Source of the DNA: Bacteroidaceae bacterium
Lineage (GTDB): Bacteria > Bacteroidota > Bacteroidia > Bacteroidales > Bacteroidaceae
Length of the DNA stretch: 8,201 nt
Reading direction: 5' to 3'
Assembly (NCBI GenBank): GCA_021443405.1
Contig: JABUUA010000036.1
Coordinates: forward strand, 22,407-30,607
The notes beneath the pieces were generated by a model. It was not told where the DNA came from, ran no database searches, and saw only the letters and a program-made list of their open reading frames with translations. The position numbers and the translations under genes were made by a program. Positions 1-7,101 of the stretch are shown one piece after another (positions within the stretch are counted from its first letter, which is position 1; each line of letters begins with the position of its first letter).

Positions 1-771
1 CTCCACGCCCCAGATGCCTGCACCGGTGAGGGCTGCCGTAACCTTGGCTGCCATGCGCTGCGCCTCAGCCAGATGTTCCGGCTTCATGGCACGGGGTTGG
101 AAGCTCTCGCGATAGTCGCCGCCTTTCTGCACATGGCCGATGGGCGGGCAGAAGAGTGTGGGCCCTTGCTGCTGGGTCACCGTCAGCAACGTGATTTCAA
201 AGTCGAAGGGAATGAATTGCTCAACGATGACTTCCATGATGTCGCCGCGAGCTCCCGCGCATGCGCAATCCCATGCGGCCTTCAGGTCAGCAGCAGTGTC
301 CACCTTGCTCTGGCCGTGGCCCGAGGAGCTCATGAGTGGCTTGATGATGCAAGGGAAGCCGATGACGTCGGCAGCGGCCTGCAATTCCTCGAAATTAGTG
401 GCGTAGCGGTAGTTGGCGGTCTTCAATCCCAGCTCTGTGGCTGCCAGTTCGCGAATGGCTTTGCGGTTCATGGTGTAGTTCACAGCTTTGGCCGACGGCA
501 CGACGCGGATGCCTCTCTGTTCGCATTCGTAGAGCTTCTCGGTACGGATGGCCTCGATTTCCGGCACGATGATGTCGGGTTTCACCTCGTCCACCACGCG
601 CATCAGCGCATCGCCGTCGAGCATCGAGAACACACGGCGCTCGTCGGCCACCTGCATGGCGGGGGCGTTGTCATACTTGTCGCAGGCCACCACATACTGG
701 CCCTTGCGCTTGCAAGCAATCACAAATTCCTTGCCCAGTTCGCCTGAGCCTAATAAAAGTATCTTTTTCAT
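1..771 (-). CDS. purT: Formate-dependent phosphoribosylglycinamide formyltransferase (PurT), C-terminus cut off by window edge
   Basis: PurT uses formate and ATP to convert glycinamide ribonucleotide to formyl-GAR, the third step of purine synthesis, in the cytoplasm. The ATG is at 769-771 and the frame stays open to base 1, giving 257 residues of about 390 usual for the family. The N-terminus carries GSGELGKE (residues 8-15), followed by APAMQVA (36-42), MLDGDAL (50-56) and PEIEAI (70-75), all close to E. coli PurT as I recall it. The ATP-grasp part begins near residue 100 (MNRKAIRELA), with the ATP-binding stretch IIKPLMSSSGHGQ (142-154), FDFEITLLTV (189-198) and GDYRESFQP (218-226). The missing end would hold the rest of the ATP-grasp metal/ATP site and the C-terminal domain. 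The start lacks the roughly 14-residue N-terminal extension of the E. coli protein. The gene lies 22 bp downstream of the DUF4301 gene on the same strand with no visible terminator between them, so co-transcription is likely. PurK is the nearest alternative, but these motifs fit PurT better. Confidence 0.95.
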   Translation of the reverse strand, partial: MKKILLLGSGELGKEFVIACKRKGQYVVACDKYDNAPAMQVADERRVFSMLDGDALMRVVDEVKPDIIVPEIEAIRTEKLYECEQRGIRVVPSAKAVNYTMNRKAIRELAATELGLKTANYRYATNFEELQAAADVIGFPCIIKPLMSSSGHGQSKVDTAADLKAAWDCACAGARGDIMEVIVEQFIPFDFEITLLTVTQQQGPTLFCPPIGHVQKGGDYRESFQPRAMKPEHLAEAQRMAAKVTAALTGAGIWGVE

Positions 772-793
772 CACAAACGATTAATAATTATCT

Positions 794-2311
794 TTACTGA
801 TGTTGTTCGCGCAGAAGGTCGTTCACCGTCTTGACGGGATTGAAAGTTCCCAGAGGTACTTCCACGAACACCGTTGACCAGTCGCTCATCGCGCCGTTCC
901 ACAGTCCGGGCAGTTCGAGCGCTTTCAACTCCTTGCCGCCCTTACTCTTGTAAGAGATGAAGCCCGTGGCGGGGTCAACATAGCTGGGAAGGTCGAACCG
1001 TTCGCCCTTATAGTCGCGGATGGCACACACCAGGTCCACAGGATTGAAATGCGTTCCCTCAGTGAACATCTTGAGGTATTCGGGATTATTCGTATCAATC
1101 TGACTGCTCTCAAGTATTTGCAGCGATACGGAGCCATCGGCGTTGTAGGCAAGGAATGGACCGCCGCCGGGCTCGCCGACATTCTTCACCACGCCGCAGA
1201 CGCGCATGGGCCGATGGAGTTTGTGGCGAAGGGCGATGACGAGTTCCGCGTCCTCCATGTCCTTCAGCGCGGGAATGTCGGTGCACAACTCATGACGAAC
1301 GAAGCGAACCATGCTCAGTAGGTCGTCGTGAGTGTATTTGCCGCTGTCCAGAAGGGTCAGGAAACCGAAGGCTTTCTGCTGCAGTGTTACAAGCAGACCT
1401 GCGATAATCTGTTTCCACTCCACGGTTTCGAGTTTCAGACGGTCGGGAACAACGTTATCAATATTCTTAACAAAAACAACGTCGCTCTCTAAAGCACCGA
1501 GGTTGCGAATCAGCGCGCCGTGACCGCCGGGACGGAACAGCAACGACCCGTCGCCATTGCGGAACGGAGTGTTGTCCATGTTGGCGGCTACAGTGTCGGT
1601 GCTCGGCATCTGCTCGCTAAAGCTCACGTGGTACTTGATGCCGTATTTGGCCTCGTAGGTCGGCAGGACACGTTCCACAAGATTCTCAAATAAAGCGCGG
1701 TGTTCAGTGCTGACCGTGAAGTGGACATCCGTTTCACCGCAGCTCTCTGCATACAGCGCCGCCTCTACGAGATGCTCTTCAAGCGGCGTGCGCGCCTCGT
1801 CGGCATAGGCGTGGAACTGCAGCAAGCCCTTGGGTAGTTGGCCGTAGTTGAGGCCGTTTTCCGAGAGCATGTTCTCTGCAACCGCCTTGTAGTCACCTTC
1901 GCTGATGAGCGCGTCCACGCCCTTGCCCTTGGTCACGTGGCAGGCGTCGTCCAGCGCCGGGAAGAATGCAAAATCGTGGATATTCTCGAAATATTTCTTC
2001 TCGAAATCGGTAGTGGGCACCTCGTAGTCAGCATCCACGAACTCAAAGACATTCTTAAACATGCGGCTGGCGGCTCCGCTGGCGGGGACAAACTTGGTGA
2101 TATGATGGCCCTCCTGCTTGTAAGCCTCCCACGCCGCGATGTACTGTTTCTGCTCGTTGGGCGTCGGAGCTACAATGCCGTTGCCGATGCTGGCGGCAGC
2201 TCGCAAACGAAGGAAGGGGAAACTTGTCTCAAAACAATGAAGTTGTTTTTCCAGTTCGGCCTCACTGATGCCTTTGGCTCTCAGCTGGTCTAAATCTTGC
2301 TGACTCAACAT
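794..2311 (-). CDS. DUF4301 family protein, possible UDP-sugar pyrophosphorylase-like nucleotidyltransferase
   Basis: This 505-residue protein looks like a full-length member of DUF4301, a family I know mainly from Bacteroidetes and with no assigned function that I know. It has no signal peptide or membrane segment, so it should be cytoplasmic. Short motifs recall the UDPGP/UAP nucleotidyltransferases: FVPASGAASRMFK (74-86) at the place of the glycine-rich nucleotide loop; FTVSTEH (198-204) and FSEQMPS (231-237), like the family's MTS and F-Q-x-P segments; RPGGHGALI (260-268), like PPGHGDIY; VFVKNIDNV (279-287), like FVSNIDNL; and near the C-terminus TFNPVKTVNDLL (489-500), like RFLPVKTTSDLL, including the conserved lysine (K494). 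The order matches that family. Family naming is from memory; the enzymatic suggestion is inference and the substrate is unknown. The ATG at 2309-2311 lies 30 bp downstream of a perfect -7 box. purT follows on the same strand. Confidence 0.85.
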   Translation of the reverse strand: MLSQQDLDQLRAKGISEAELEKQLHCFETSFPFLRLRAAASIGNGIVAPTPNEQKQYIAAWEAYKQEGHHITKFVPASGAASRMFKNVFEFVDADYEVPTTDFEKKYFENIHDFAFFPALDDACHVTKGKGVDALISEGDYKAVAENMLSENGLNYGQLPKGLLQFHAYADEARTPLEEHLVEAALYAESCGETDVHFTVSTEHRALFENLVERVLPTYEAKYGIKYHVSFSEQMPSTDTVAANMDNTPFRNGDGSLLFRPGGHGALIRNLGALESDVVFVKNIDNVVPDRLKLETVEWKQIIAGLLVTLQQKAFGFLTLLDSGKYTHDDLLSMVRFVRHELCTDIPALKDMEDAELVIALRHKLHRPMRVCGVVKNVGEPGGGPFLAYNADGSVSLQILESSQIDTNNPEYLKMFTEGTHFNPVDLVCAIRDYKGERFDLPSYVDPATGFISYKSKGGKELKALELPGLWNGAMSDWSTVFVEVPLGTFNPVKTVNDLLREQHQ

Positions 2312-2341
2312 AGGTGTATGATTTTATAGTGAAACTTTTCC

Positions 2342-2349
2342 CAAAGTTA
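2342..2349 (-). promoter_or_regulatory. Predicted -7 promoter box for the DUF4301-purT transcript
   Basis: Read on the minus strand this is TAACTTTG, a perfect match to the Bacteroidetes -7 consensus TAnnTTTG. It ends 30 bases before the DUF4301 ATG, which would leave a leader of about 20-25 bases. Upstream is a T-rich run (minus strand of 2351-2357). I see no convincing TTTG at the expected -33 position; the nearest candidate is a TGTG (minus strand of 2367-2370) with a spacer of 17 bases, which is shorter than usual. Confidence 0.55.
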
Positions 2350-2392
2350 CAAAAAAATATAGTATACACACCCACTTCCGCCGAAAATTTCG

Positions 2393-2400
2393 TATCTTTG
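2393..2400 (+). promoter_or_regulatory. Predicted -7 promoter box for the rel-S9 peptidase-mutS2 transcript
   Basis: The sequence TATCTTTG matches the Bacteroidetes -7 consensus TAnnTTTG exactly and lies 24 bases before the rel ATG. Transcription would begin near 2405-2408, leaving a leader of under 20 bases. That is too short for a riboswitch or attenuator. No clear -33 TTTG is visible at the expected spacing. The box is 43 bases from the opposing minus-strand box, so the two promoters share one short control region. Confidence 0.6.
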
Positions 2401-2413
2401 CGCGAATAATAAT

Positions 2414-2418
2414 AAGGA
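2414..2418 (+). promoter_or_regulatory. Possible ribosome binding site of the rel gene
   Basis: AAGGA lies 6 bases before the ATG at 2425, at ordinary Shine-Dalgarno spacing. It is the only start in the window with such a match. The S9 peptidase, mutS2, purT and DUF4301 starts have none that I can see, which is common in Bacteroidetes. It supports the chosen start of rel. Confidence 0.4.
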
Positions 2419-2424
2419 AACCAC

Positions 2425-4641
2425 ATGCAACTGCAAGAATTCTTCACCTCGCAAGAGCACGACGAAATGCTCGACCTGCAACGACAACTGATGCAGGAAA
2501 CGGCAGGAGTGCTGACAGAGGAGGACGCCCGCCGTGTCCACCAGCATCTCATCATGGCCATCGAGAGTGGAGAGTTGCAGCGCGATGCCTTCGGACTCAA
2601 TCCTGTCGTGAACGACCTTCAGACTACCATGATTGTTCTCCATGAAATAGGCGTGTCGCGCTCGGCCATCCTGGGCGTACTGCTGAGCAGTGTGGTGCTT
2701 GCAGACTGCGTGAGCGCTGCCACCATCGAGCGAGAGTTCGGCGAGGAAGTTACTGTCATTCTTCACGGCATGCGGCACATTCGCGAGCTCTACAGCAAGT
2801 CGTCCACCATCGAAACGGAGAACTTCCGTTCTCTCTTAGTCACTTTTGCCGAGGATATGCGGGTGATTCTTATCATGATAGCCAACCGCGTGAACATAAT
2901 GCGGCAGATAAAAGACACCGCGAATCTGGAAGCGCAGCGACAAGTGAGCACGGAAGCAGCATGCCTCTATGCGCCTCTCGCCCATAAACTCGGGCTTTAC
3001 AAACTGAAAAGCGAACTGGAAGACCTCTCGCTGAAATACTTGGAGCATGACGCCTACTACCATATAAAAGAGAAGCTCAACGAGACCAAAGCATCACGCG
3101 ACATCTATATAAAGAGTTTCATCCACCCCATCGAAGAAAAATTGGCGGCCGCGAGACTTAAGTTCCACATCAAAGGACGAACCAAGAGCATTCACAGCAT
3201 CTGGCAAAAGATGAAGAAGCAGAAAGTGGACGTCGATGGGGTGTTCGACCTCTTTGCCATCCGCATCATTTTGGACTCTCAACCCGACAAAGAAAAACAA
3301 GACTGCTGGCAAGTGTTCAGCATCATCACCGACATGTATCAGAGCAACCCGAAACGAATGCGCGACTGGCTGTCGGTGCCGAAAAGTAACGGCTACGAAA
3401 GTCTGCACATCACCGTCTTAGGCCCCGCTCAGAAATGGGTGGAGGTGCAAATCCGAACTGAGCGGATGGACGACATCGCCGAACACGGACTGGCGGCTCA
3501 CTGGCGTTACAAGGGTATAAAGAGCGGTCAAGGAGGTGTGGACGAATGGCTGGCGGGAATCCGGTCTGCGCTCGAGGCGGGAGACGACATGCAGATGATG
3601 GACCAATTCCGTCTCGACCTTGTGGAGGATGAAGTCTTCGTATTTACCCCGAAAGGCGACCTGCACAAACTGCCCATGGGCGCCACTGTGCTCGATTTTG
3701 CCTACAGCATCCACACGCGCGTCGGCGACCGTTGTATCGGGGCTAAGATTGGCGCTCGCAATGTGACCCTAAAACACAAGCTGCAGAGTGGCGACCAAGT
3801 GGAGATTCTCACCAACAACAGTCAGACACCCAAACAAGATTGGTTGAACATCGTCACGACTGGAAAGGCCCGGACAAAGATACGGCAGAGCTTGAAAGAA
3901 ATGCAGGCCGGACAGATGGGTCTCGCCAAAGAACTGCTCGAGCGCAAGATGAAGAATCGCAAGCTCGAGATGGACGAGCCCACACTTATGCACACAATCA
4001 AACGGTTGGGCTATAAGATAGTGAGCGACTTCTACAAAGCCATCGCAGAAGAAAAGCTGGATGTCAACGAGGTGCTGGAGGCATATGTGGCGCAACAACG
4101 GCACGACAAGGGTGAGGACACCCCAGCCGTCACGCGAAGCGCCGCCGAGTTCGAACTGCCGACGGAGGACGTCAAGAAGAAATACTATGCATCGGACGAT
4201 GTAATGGTGATTGACCAAAACCTCAAAGGTATAGATTTTCAACTCGCCCGCTGCTGCAATCCCATCTATGGTGACGAGGTATTCGGCTTTGTCACTACGG
4301 GCGGCGGCATAAAAATCCACCGATGCGCCTGTCCCAATGCTCACCAACTTCGAGAACGTTTCGGCTATCGTATCGTGAGAGCCCGTTGGGCGGGGAAACG
4401 CGGCAGTCAGTATCCCATCACCCTTCACATAGTCGGCAACGATGATATGGGCATCGTGAATAACATCACCAGCATCATTTCCAAGGAGGAGAAAATGCTG
4501 ATGCGCTCCATCAGCATTGATTCTCACGACGGATTGTTCAGCGGACAACTCACCGTAATGCTCGAGGACACCAGTCGCCTACAACAGCTCATCCGCAAGC
4601 TTAAAACCGTGAAAGGAGTGAAAAACGTTACACGCTCGTAA
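2425..4641 (+). CDS. relA: Long RelA/SpoT-family (p)ppGpp synthetase with degenerate hydrolase domain
   Basis: This 738-residue long RSH protein makes the alarmone (p)ppGpp by moving pyrophosphate from ATP to GDP or GTP. Domains in order are a hydrolase-like HD region (about 20-200), synthetase (about 240-365), TGS (about 403-465), a helical domain (about 480-590), a Cys-rich zinc-finger-like domain (about 592-655) and ACT (about 663-738). Synthetase residues are present: R252 in GRTK, D275 in FDLFAIR, Y324 in NGYESLH and E340 in VEVQIRT. The charge motif is R311-M-R-D314, nearer the RxKD than the ExDD class. The hydrolase residues are gone: the HP histidine is N59, the HD pair is S88-S89, the ED pair is L92-A93, and DRLHN reads N154-R-V-N-I158. 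The TGS, CC (C610, C611, H632, C634, C636) and ACT domains imply normal ribosome-linked control. It heads a probable operon. The symbol follows the inferred synthetase-only role; the family assignment itself is secure. Confidence 0.95.
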   Translation: MQLQEFFTSQEHDEMLDLQRQLMQETAGVLTEEDARRVHQHLIMAIESGELQRDAFGLNPVVNDLQTTMIVLHEIGVSRSAILGVLLSSVVLADCVSAATIEREFGEEVTVILHGMRHIRELYSKSSTIETENFRSLLVTFAEDMRVILIMIANRVNIMRQIKDTANLEAQRQVSTEAACLYAPLAHKLGLYKLKSELEDLSLKYLEHDAYYHIKEKLNETKASRDIYIKSFIHPIEEKLAAARLKFHIKGRTKSIHSIWQKMKKQKVDVDGVFDLFAIRIILDSQPDKEKQDCWQVFSIITDMYQSNPKRMRDWLSVPKSNGYESLHITVLGPAQKWVEVQIRTERMDDIAEHGLAAHWRYKGIKSGQGGVDEWLAGIRSALEAGDDMQMMDQFRLDLVEDEVFVFTPKGDLHKLPMGATVLDFAYSIHTRVGDRCIGAKIGARNVTLKHKLQSGDQVEILTNNSQTPKQDWLNIVTTGKARTKIRQSLKEMQAGQMGLAKELLERKMKNRKLEMDEPTLMHTIKRLGYKIVSDFYKAIAEEKLDVNEVLEAYVAQQRHDKGEDTPAVTRSAAEFELPTEDVKKKYYASDDVMVIDQNLKGIDFQLARCCNPIYGDEVFGFVTTGGGIKIHRCACPNAHQLRERFGYRIVRARWAGKRGSQYPITLHIVGNDDMGIVNNITSIISKEEKMLMRSISIDSHDGLFSGQLTVMLEDTSRLQQLIRKLKTVKGVKNVTRS

Positions 4642-4650
4642 ACAAACATA

Positions 4651-7086
4651 ATGATGAAACATATTCTATTCAGCCTATTTTCCCTCATTGTTCTCACTGC
4701 TCAGGCCGAGGAACGTCGCGTGCCTTCACTGCGTATCGCCCAGCCGGTGTCGATAAAAGTCCCTTTGATGACCGACACATTGGACATCATGGGCAAGCAA
4801 TGGGACGAGAATTCCCGCATCGCAAGTGCTTATGTGAATCAGCAAGCGTGGCGACAAGCACCCGCCACGACGGACTCTGTCCTTGCTGCCCCACAGCACG
4901 CCGCCGTCCGCATGGCAGGTTTCACGCTGGAAAATCGTAACTTCGCCAAGACCAAGATACGCACAGAAGGACCGCAATGCAAGATTTTCATCGACGGACA
5001 AGAATCAGCCGAGAAGGGTCTCACGCCCGGCAGACATGAGGTGGCGCTGCGCATCACCCAGCAAGCACAAAAGGCCGACACCCTGCGTGTGTTTGTGGAT
5101 GCTCCCGCAGACGTCGCTATAAATCCCGCCGGGAAAGCACCCTTCCAGTTGGAGACACTGCTTTACGGCGAACATCTACGCGGCGCGAAAATCAGTGCCG
5201 ACGGGCGTTTCCTCGCGATTGACAAAGCGATTACCCACACCGACGCAAAGACGGATCAGATAAAAATCATACGCGAATTGCAAACGGGCTCTCAGTTCCA
5301 AGTGGAAGGTTTCATGCAGTGGACCAGTGCGGGGCATCGGTATATTACGCAACGCACGCTGGCCGATATGTCCCAGGAATACAGTGCCGTGGATGCACTT
5401 ACGGGCAAGCGTGAAGTGTTGTTCGTAAAGCACAATGCCGACAATGGCCATTTCCTTCCGGGCGAACAAAAGATGCTTGTTACGCTCACAACCGAAGGTC
5501 CGCGTGACGATGCACAAGTGCATCAGATTCTGCAGCCCGACGACCGCCAGCCGGGATGGCGCAACCGCACGAACGTAGGCTTGCTGGATGTCGCCACCGG
5601 CGAATTGCAACAGATTACCTGTGGCCCCCACAACACCTACGCGACGGCAAGTCCTGACGGAAAACAACTGCTCATCACCATCGCGAAAAACGACATCACA
5701 CGACGTCCTTTCTCATTCAACACCTGCATTCTGCTGGACGTTGAGTCTATGAAAGCCGACACGCTCATCGCCAACGACGGCTTCATTAGCGGAGGACAAT
5801 TCGCGCCGGACGGCAAGAGCATTGTGTTCGAAGGCAGCCCTGAGTGCTTGGGCGGCATCGGCAACCGGGTGCCGGCAGGCATGACGCCCAGTTTGATTGA
5901 GAAGGAACTCTACTTGTTTGACCTGACAACTCGGCAGTTCACACCGCTGACAGCCGATTTCGACCCGAACATTTTGTCGTGGCAATGGTGCAAAGCCGAC
6001 GGCAACATCTATGCGTTGACGGAAAACCGAGATTGTCAAGACATCTTCCGCATCCATCCTCGCAGCGGAAAGATTGAACAACTCAACCTCAGTGAGCGCT
6101 TCGTCTATCGCTTCGATCTCGCCAAGGAAAAGGCTGTCCTTACTTATTTCGGCGAAGGCCATTCCAACTGCGAGCGCTTGTATGTCGTCGATCTCAAGAG
6201 CGGCAAGGAGCGTTTAATCGAGGACATGGATGCACAGCGCATGAAAGACATTGAACTGGGCGAGTTCGGCGAATGGAATTTCCAAGCCGAACGTGGCGAT
6301 ACCATCTACGGCCGCTACTATCTCCCCCCGCACTTCGACCCATCACTGCAATATCCCATGCTCGTCTATTACTACGGAGGGTGCAGTCCTACCGGGCGTT
6401 ACCTCGACAGTTATTACTGCTATCACCACTGGGCCGCTATGGGCTATGTCGTCTATGTCATTCAGCCGTCGGGGACAACAGGCTTTGGACAAGAGTTCTC
6501 CGCGCGCCATGTAAATGCCTACGGCGACTACACGGCGGACGACATCATCCAGGGAACCCAGCAATTCTGCCGCGAACATTCCTTCGTGAATCCAAAGAAG
6601 ATAGGTTGTCTGGGCGCCAGCTACGGCGGGTTCATGACCATGTATCTGCAGACTCAGACCGACATATTTGCAGCTGCCATGAGTCATGCCGGCATCAGCG
6701 ACCCGTCGAGTTACTGGGGATATGGCTATTGGGGATATAGCTACAGCGCAGTGTCTGCCGCCGATAGCTACCCGTGGAGCAACCCGCAACTCTTCAACGA
6801 ACACGCGCCCTTGCAATTAGCCGACCGAGTGCACACGCCCATCCTGTTCATGCACGGCGCCGCTGACACCAACGTGCCCATCAACGAGAGCATACAGATG
6901 TTCACGGCCTTGAAGATTCTCGGGCGCGAAACGGCCTTCGTGACCGTAGAAGGAGAGAATCATCATATTCTTGACTACGCCAAACGCATCCGTTGGCAGA
7001 ACACTATCTATGCGTGGTTTCAACGCTGGCTGAAGGACGACGCCAGCTGGTGGAACGAACTGTATCCCGCCAAGAACCTGCAGTAA
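4651..7086 (+). CDS. Secreted S9 (prolyl oligopeptidase/DPP-IV-like) serine peptidase
   Basis: This 811-residue alpha/beta-hydrolase peptidase probably trims peptides in the periplasm. Residues 1-19 form a signal peptide (MMKH, hydrophobic core, AQA before E20); no lipobox cysteine is seen, so it should be soluble. Residues about 100-150 look like a small beta domain (KIFIDGQ, then LTPGRHEVAL), similar to a PEGA module. A beta-propeller follows (about 165-530), with typical blades ISADGRF (181-187), ASPDGK (333-338) and APDGKS (385-390). The catalytic domain covers about 545-811: oxyanion-hole tyrosine Y574 in YYGGCSP, nucleophile S657 in GASYGG, D739 in GAADTNVP and H771 in GENHH. The full triad suggests an active enzyme. 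I do not see the DPP-IV Glu-Glu pair clearly, so dipeptidyl specificity is unproven. The gene starts 9 bp after rel and ends 15 bp before mutS2. A second ATG lies directly after the first, so the start could be 3 bases later. Confidence 0.93.
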   Translation: MMKHILFSLFSLIVLTAQAEERRVPSLRIAQPVSIKVPLMTDTLDIMGKQWDENSRIASAYVNQQAWRQAPATTDSVLAAPQHAAVRMAGFTLENRNFAKTKIRTEGPQCKIFIDGQESAEKGLTPGRHEVALRITQQAQKADTLRVFVDAPADVAINPAGKAPFQLETLLYGEHLRGAKISADGRFLAIDKAITHTDAKTDQIKIIRELQTGSQFQVEGFMQWTSAGHRYITQRTLADMSQEYSAVDALTGKREVLFVKHNADNGHFLPGEQKMLVTLTTEGPRDDAQVHQILQPDDRQPGWRNRTNVGLLDVATGELQQITCGPHNTYATASPDGKQLLITIAKNDITRRPFSFNTCILLDVESMKADTLIANDGFISGGQFAPDGKSIVFEGSPECLGGIGNRVPAGMTPSLIEKELYLFDLTTRQFTPLTADFDPNILSWQWCKADGNIYALTENRDCQDIFRIHPRSGKIEQLNLSERFVYRFDLAKEKAVLTYFGEGHSNCERLYVVDLKSGKERLIEDMDAQRMKDIELGEFGEWNFQAERGDTIYGRYYLPPHFDPSLQYPMLVYYYGGCSPTGRYLDSYYCYHHWAAMGYVVYVIQPSGTTGFGQEFSARHVNAYGDYTADDIIQGTQQFCREHSFVNPKKIGCLGASYGGFMTMYLQTQTDIFAAAMSHAGISDPSSYWGYGYWGYSYSAVSAADSYPWSNPQLFNEHAPLQLADRVHTPILFMHGAADTNVPINESIQMFTALKILGRETAFVTVEGENHHILDYAKRIRWQNTIYAWFQRWLKDDASWWNELYPAKNLQ

Positions 7087-7101
7087 ACACCCATCTCACA
7101 C

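Noticed and set aside
73..747. Long plus-strand open frame of 224 codons
   Set aside because: It lies wholly antisense to purT, whose motifs are unmistakable. The translation shows no recognisable domain and looks like a shadow of a codon-biased gene.
1838..2293. Plus-strand open frame of 151 codons opposite the DUF4301 gene
   Set aside because: It is fully antisense to conserved DUF4301 coding sequence, and the translation has no recognisable family features.
2362..2367. GTATAC palindrome in the divergent intergenic region as an operator
   Set aside because: A 6-bp palindrome is expected by chance and I see no longer inverted repeat around it.
2347..2778. Minus-strand open frame of 143 codons crossing the rel start and the divergent promoter region
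   Set aside because: It overlaps rel coding sequence and both promoter boxes, has no family match I recognise, and ends in the AT-rich intergenic region.
3769..4548. Minus-strand open frame of 259 codons inside rel
   Set aside because: It is antisense to the TGS-to-ACT part of a well-conserved Rel protein and has no recognisable motif.
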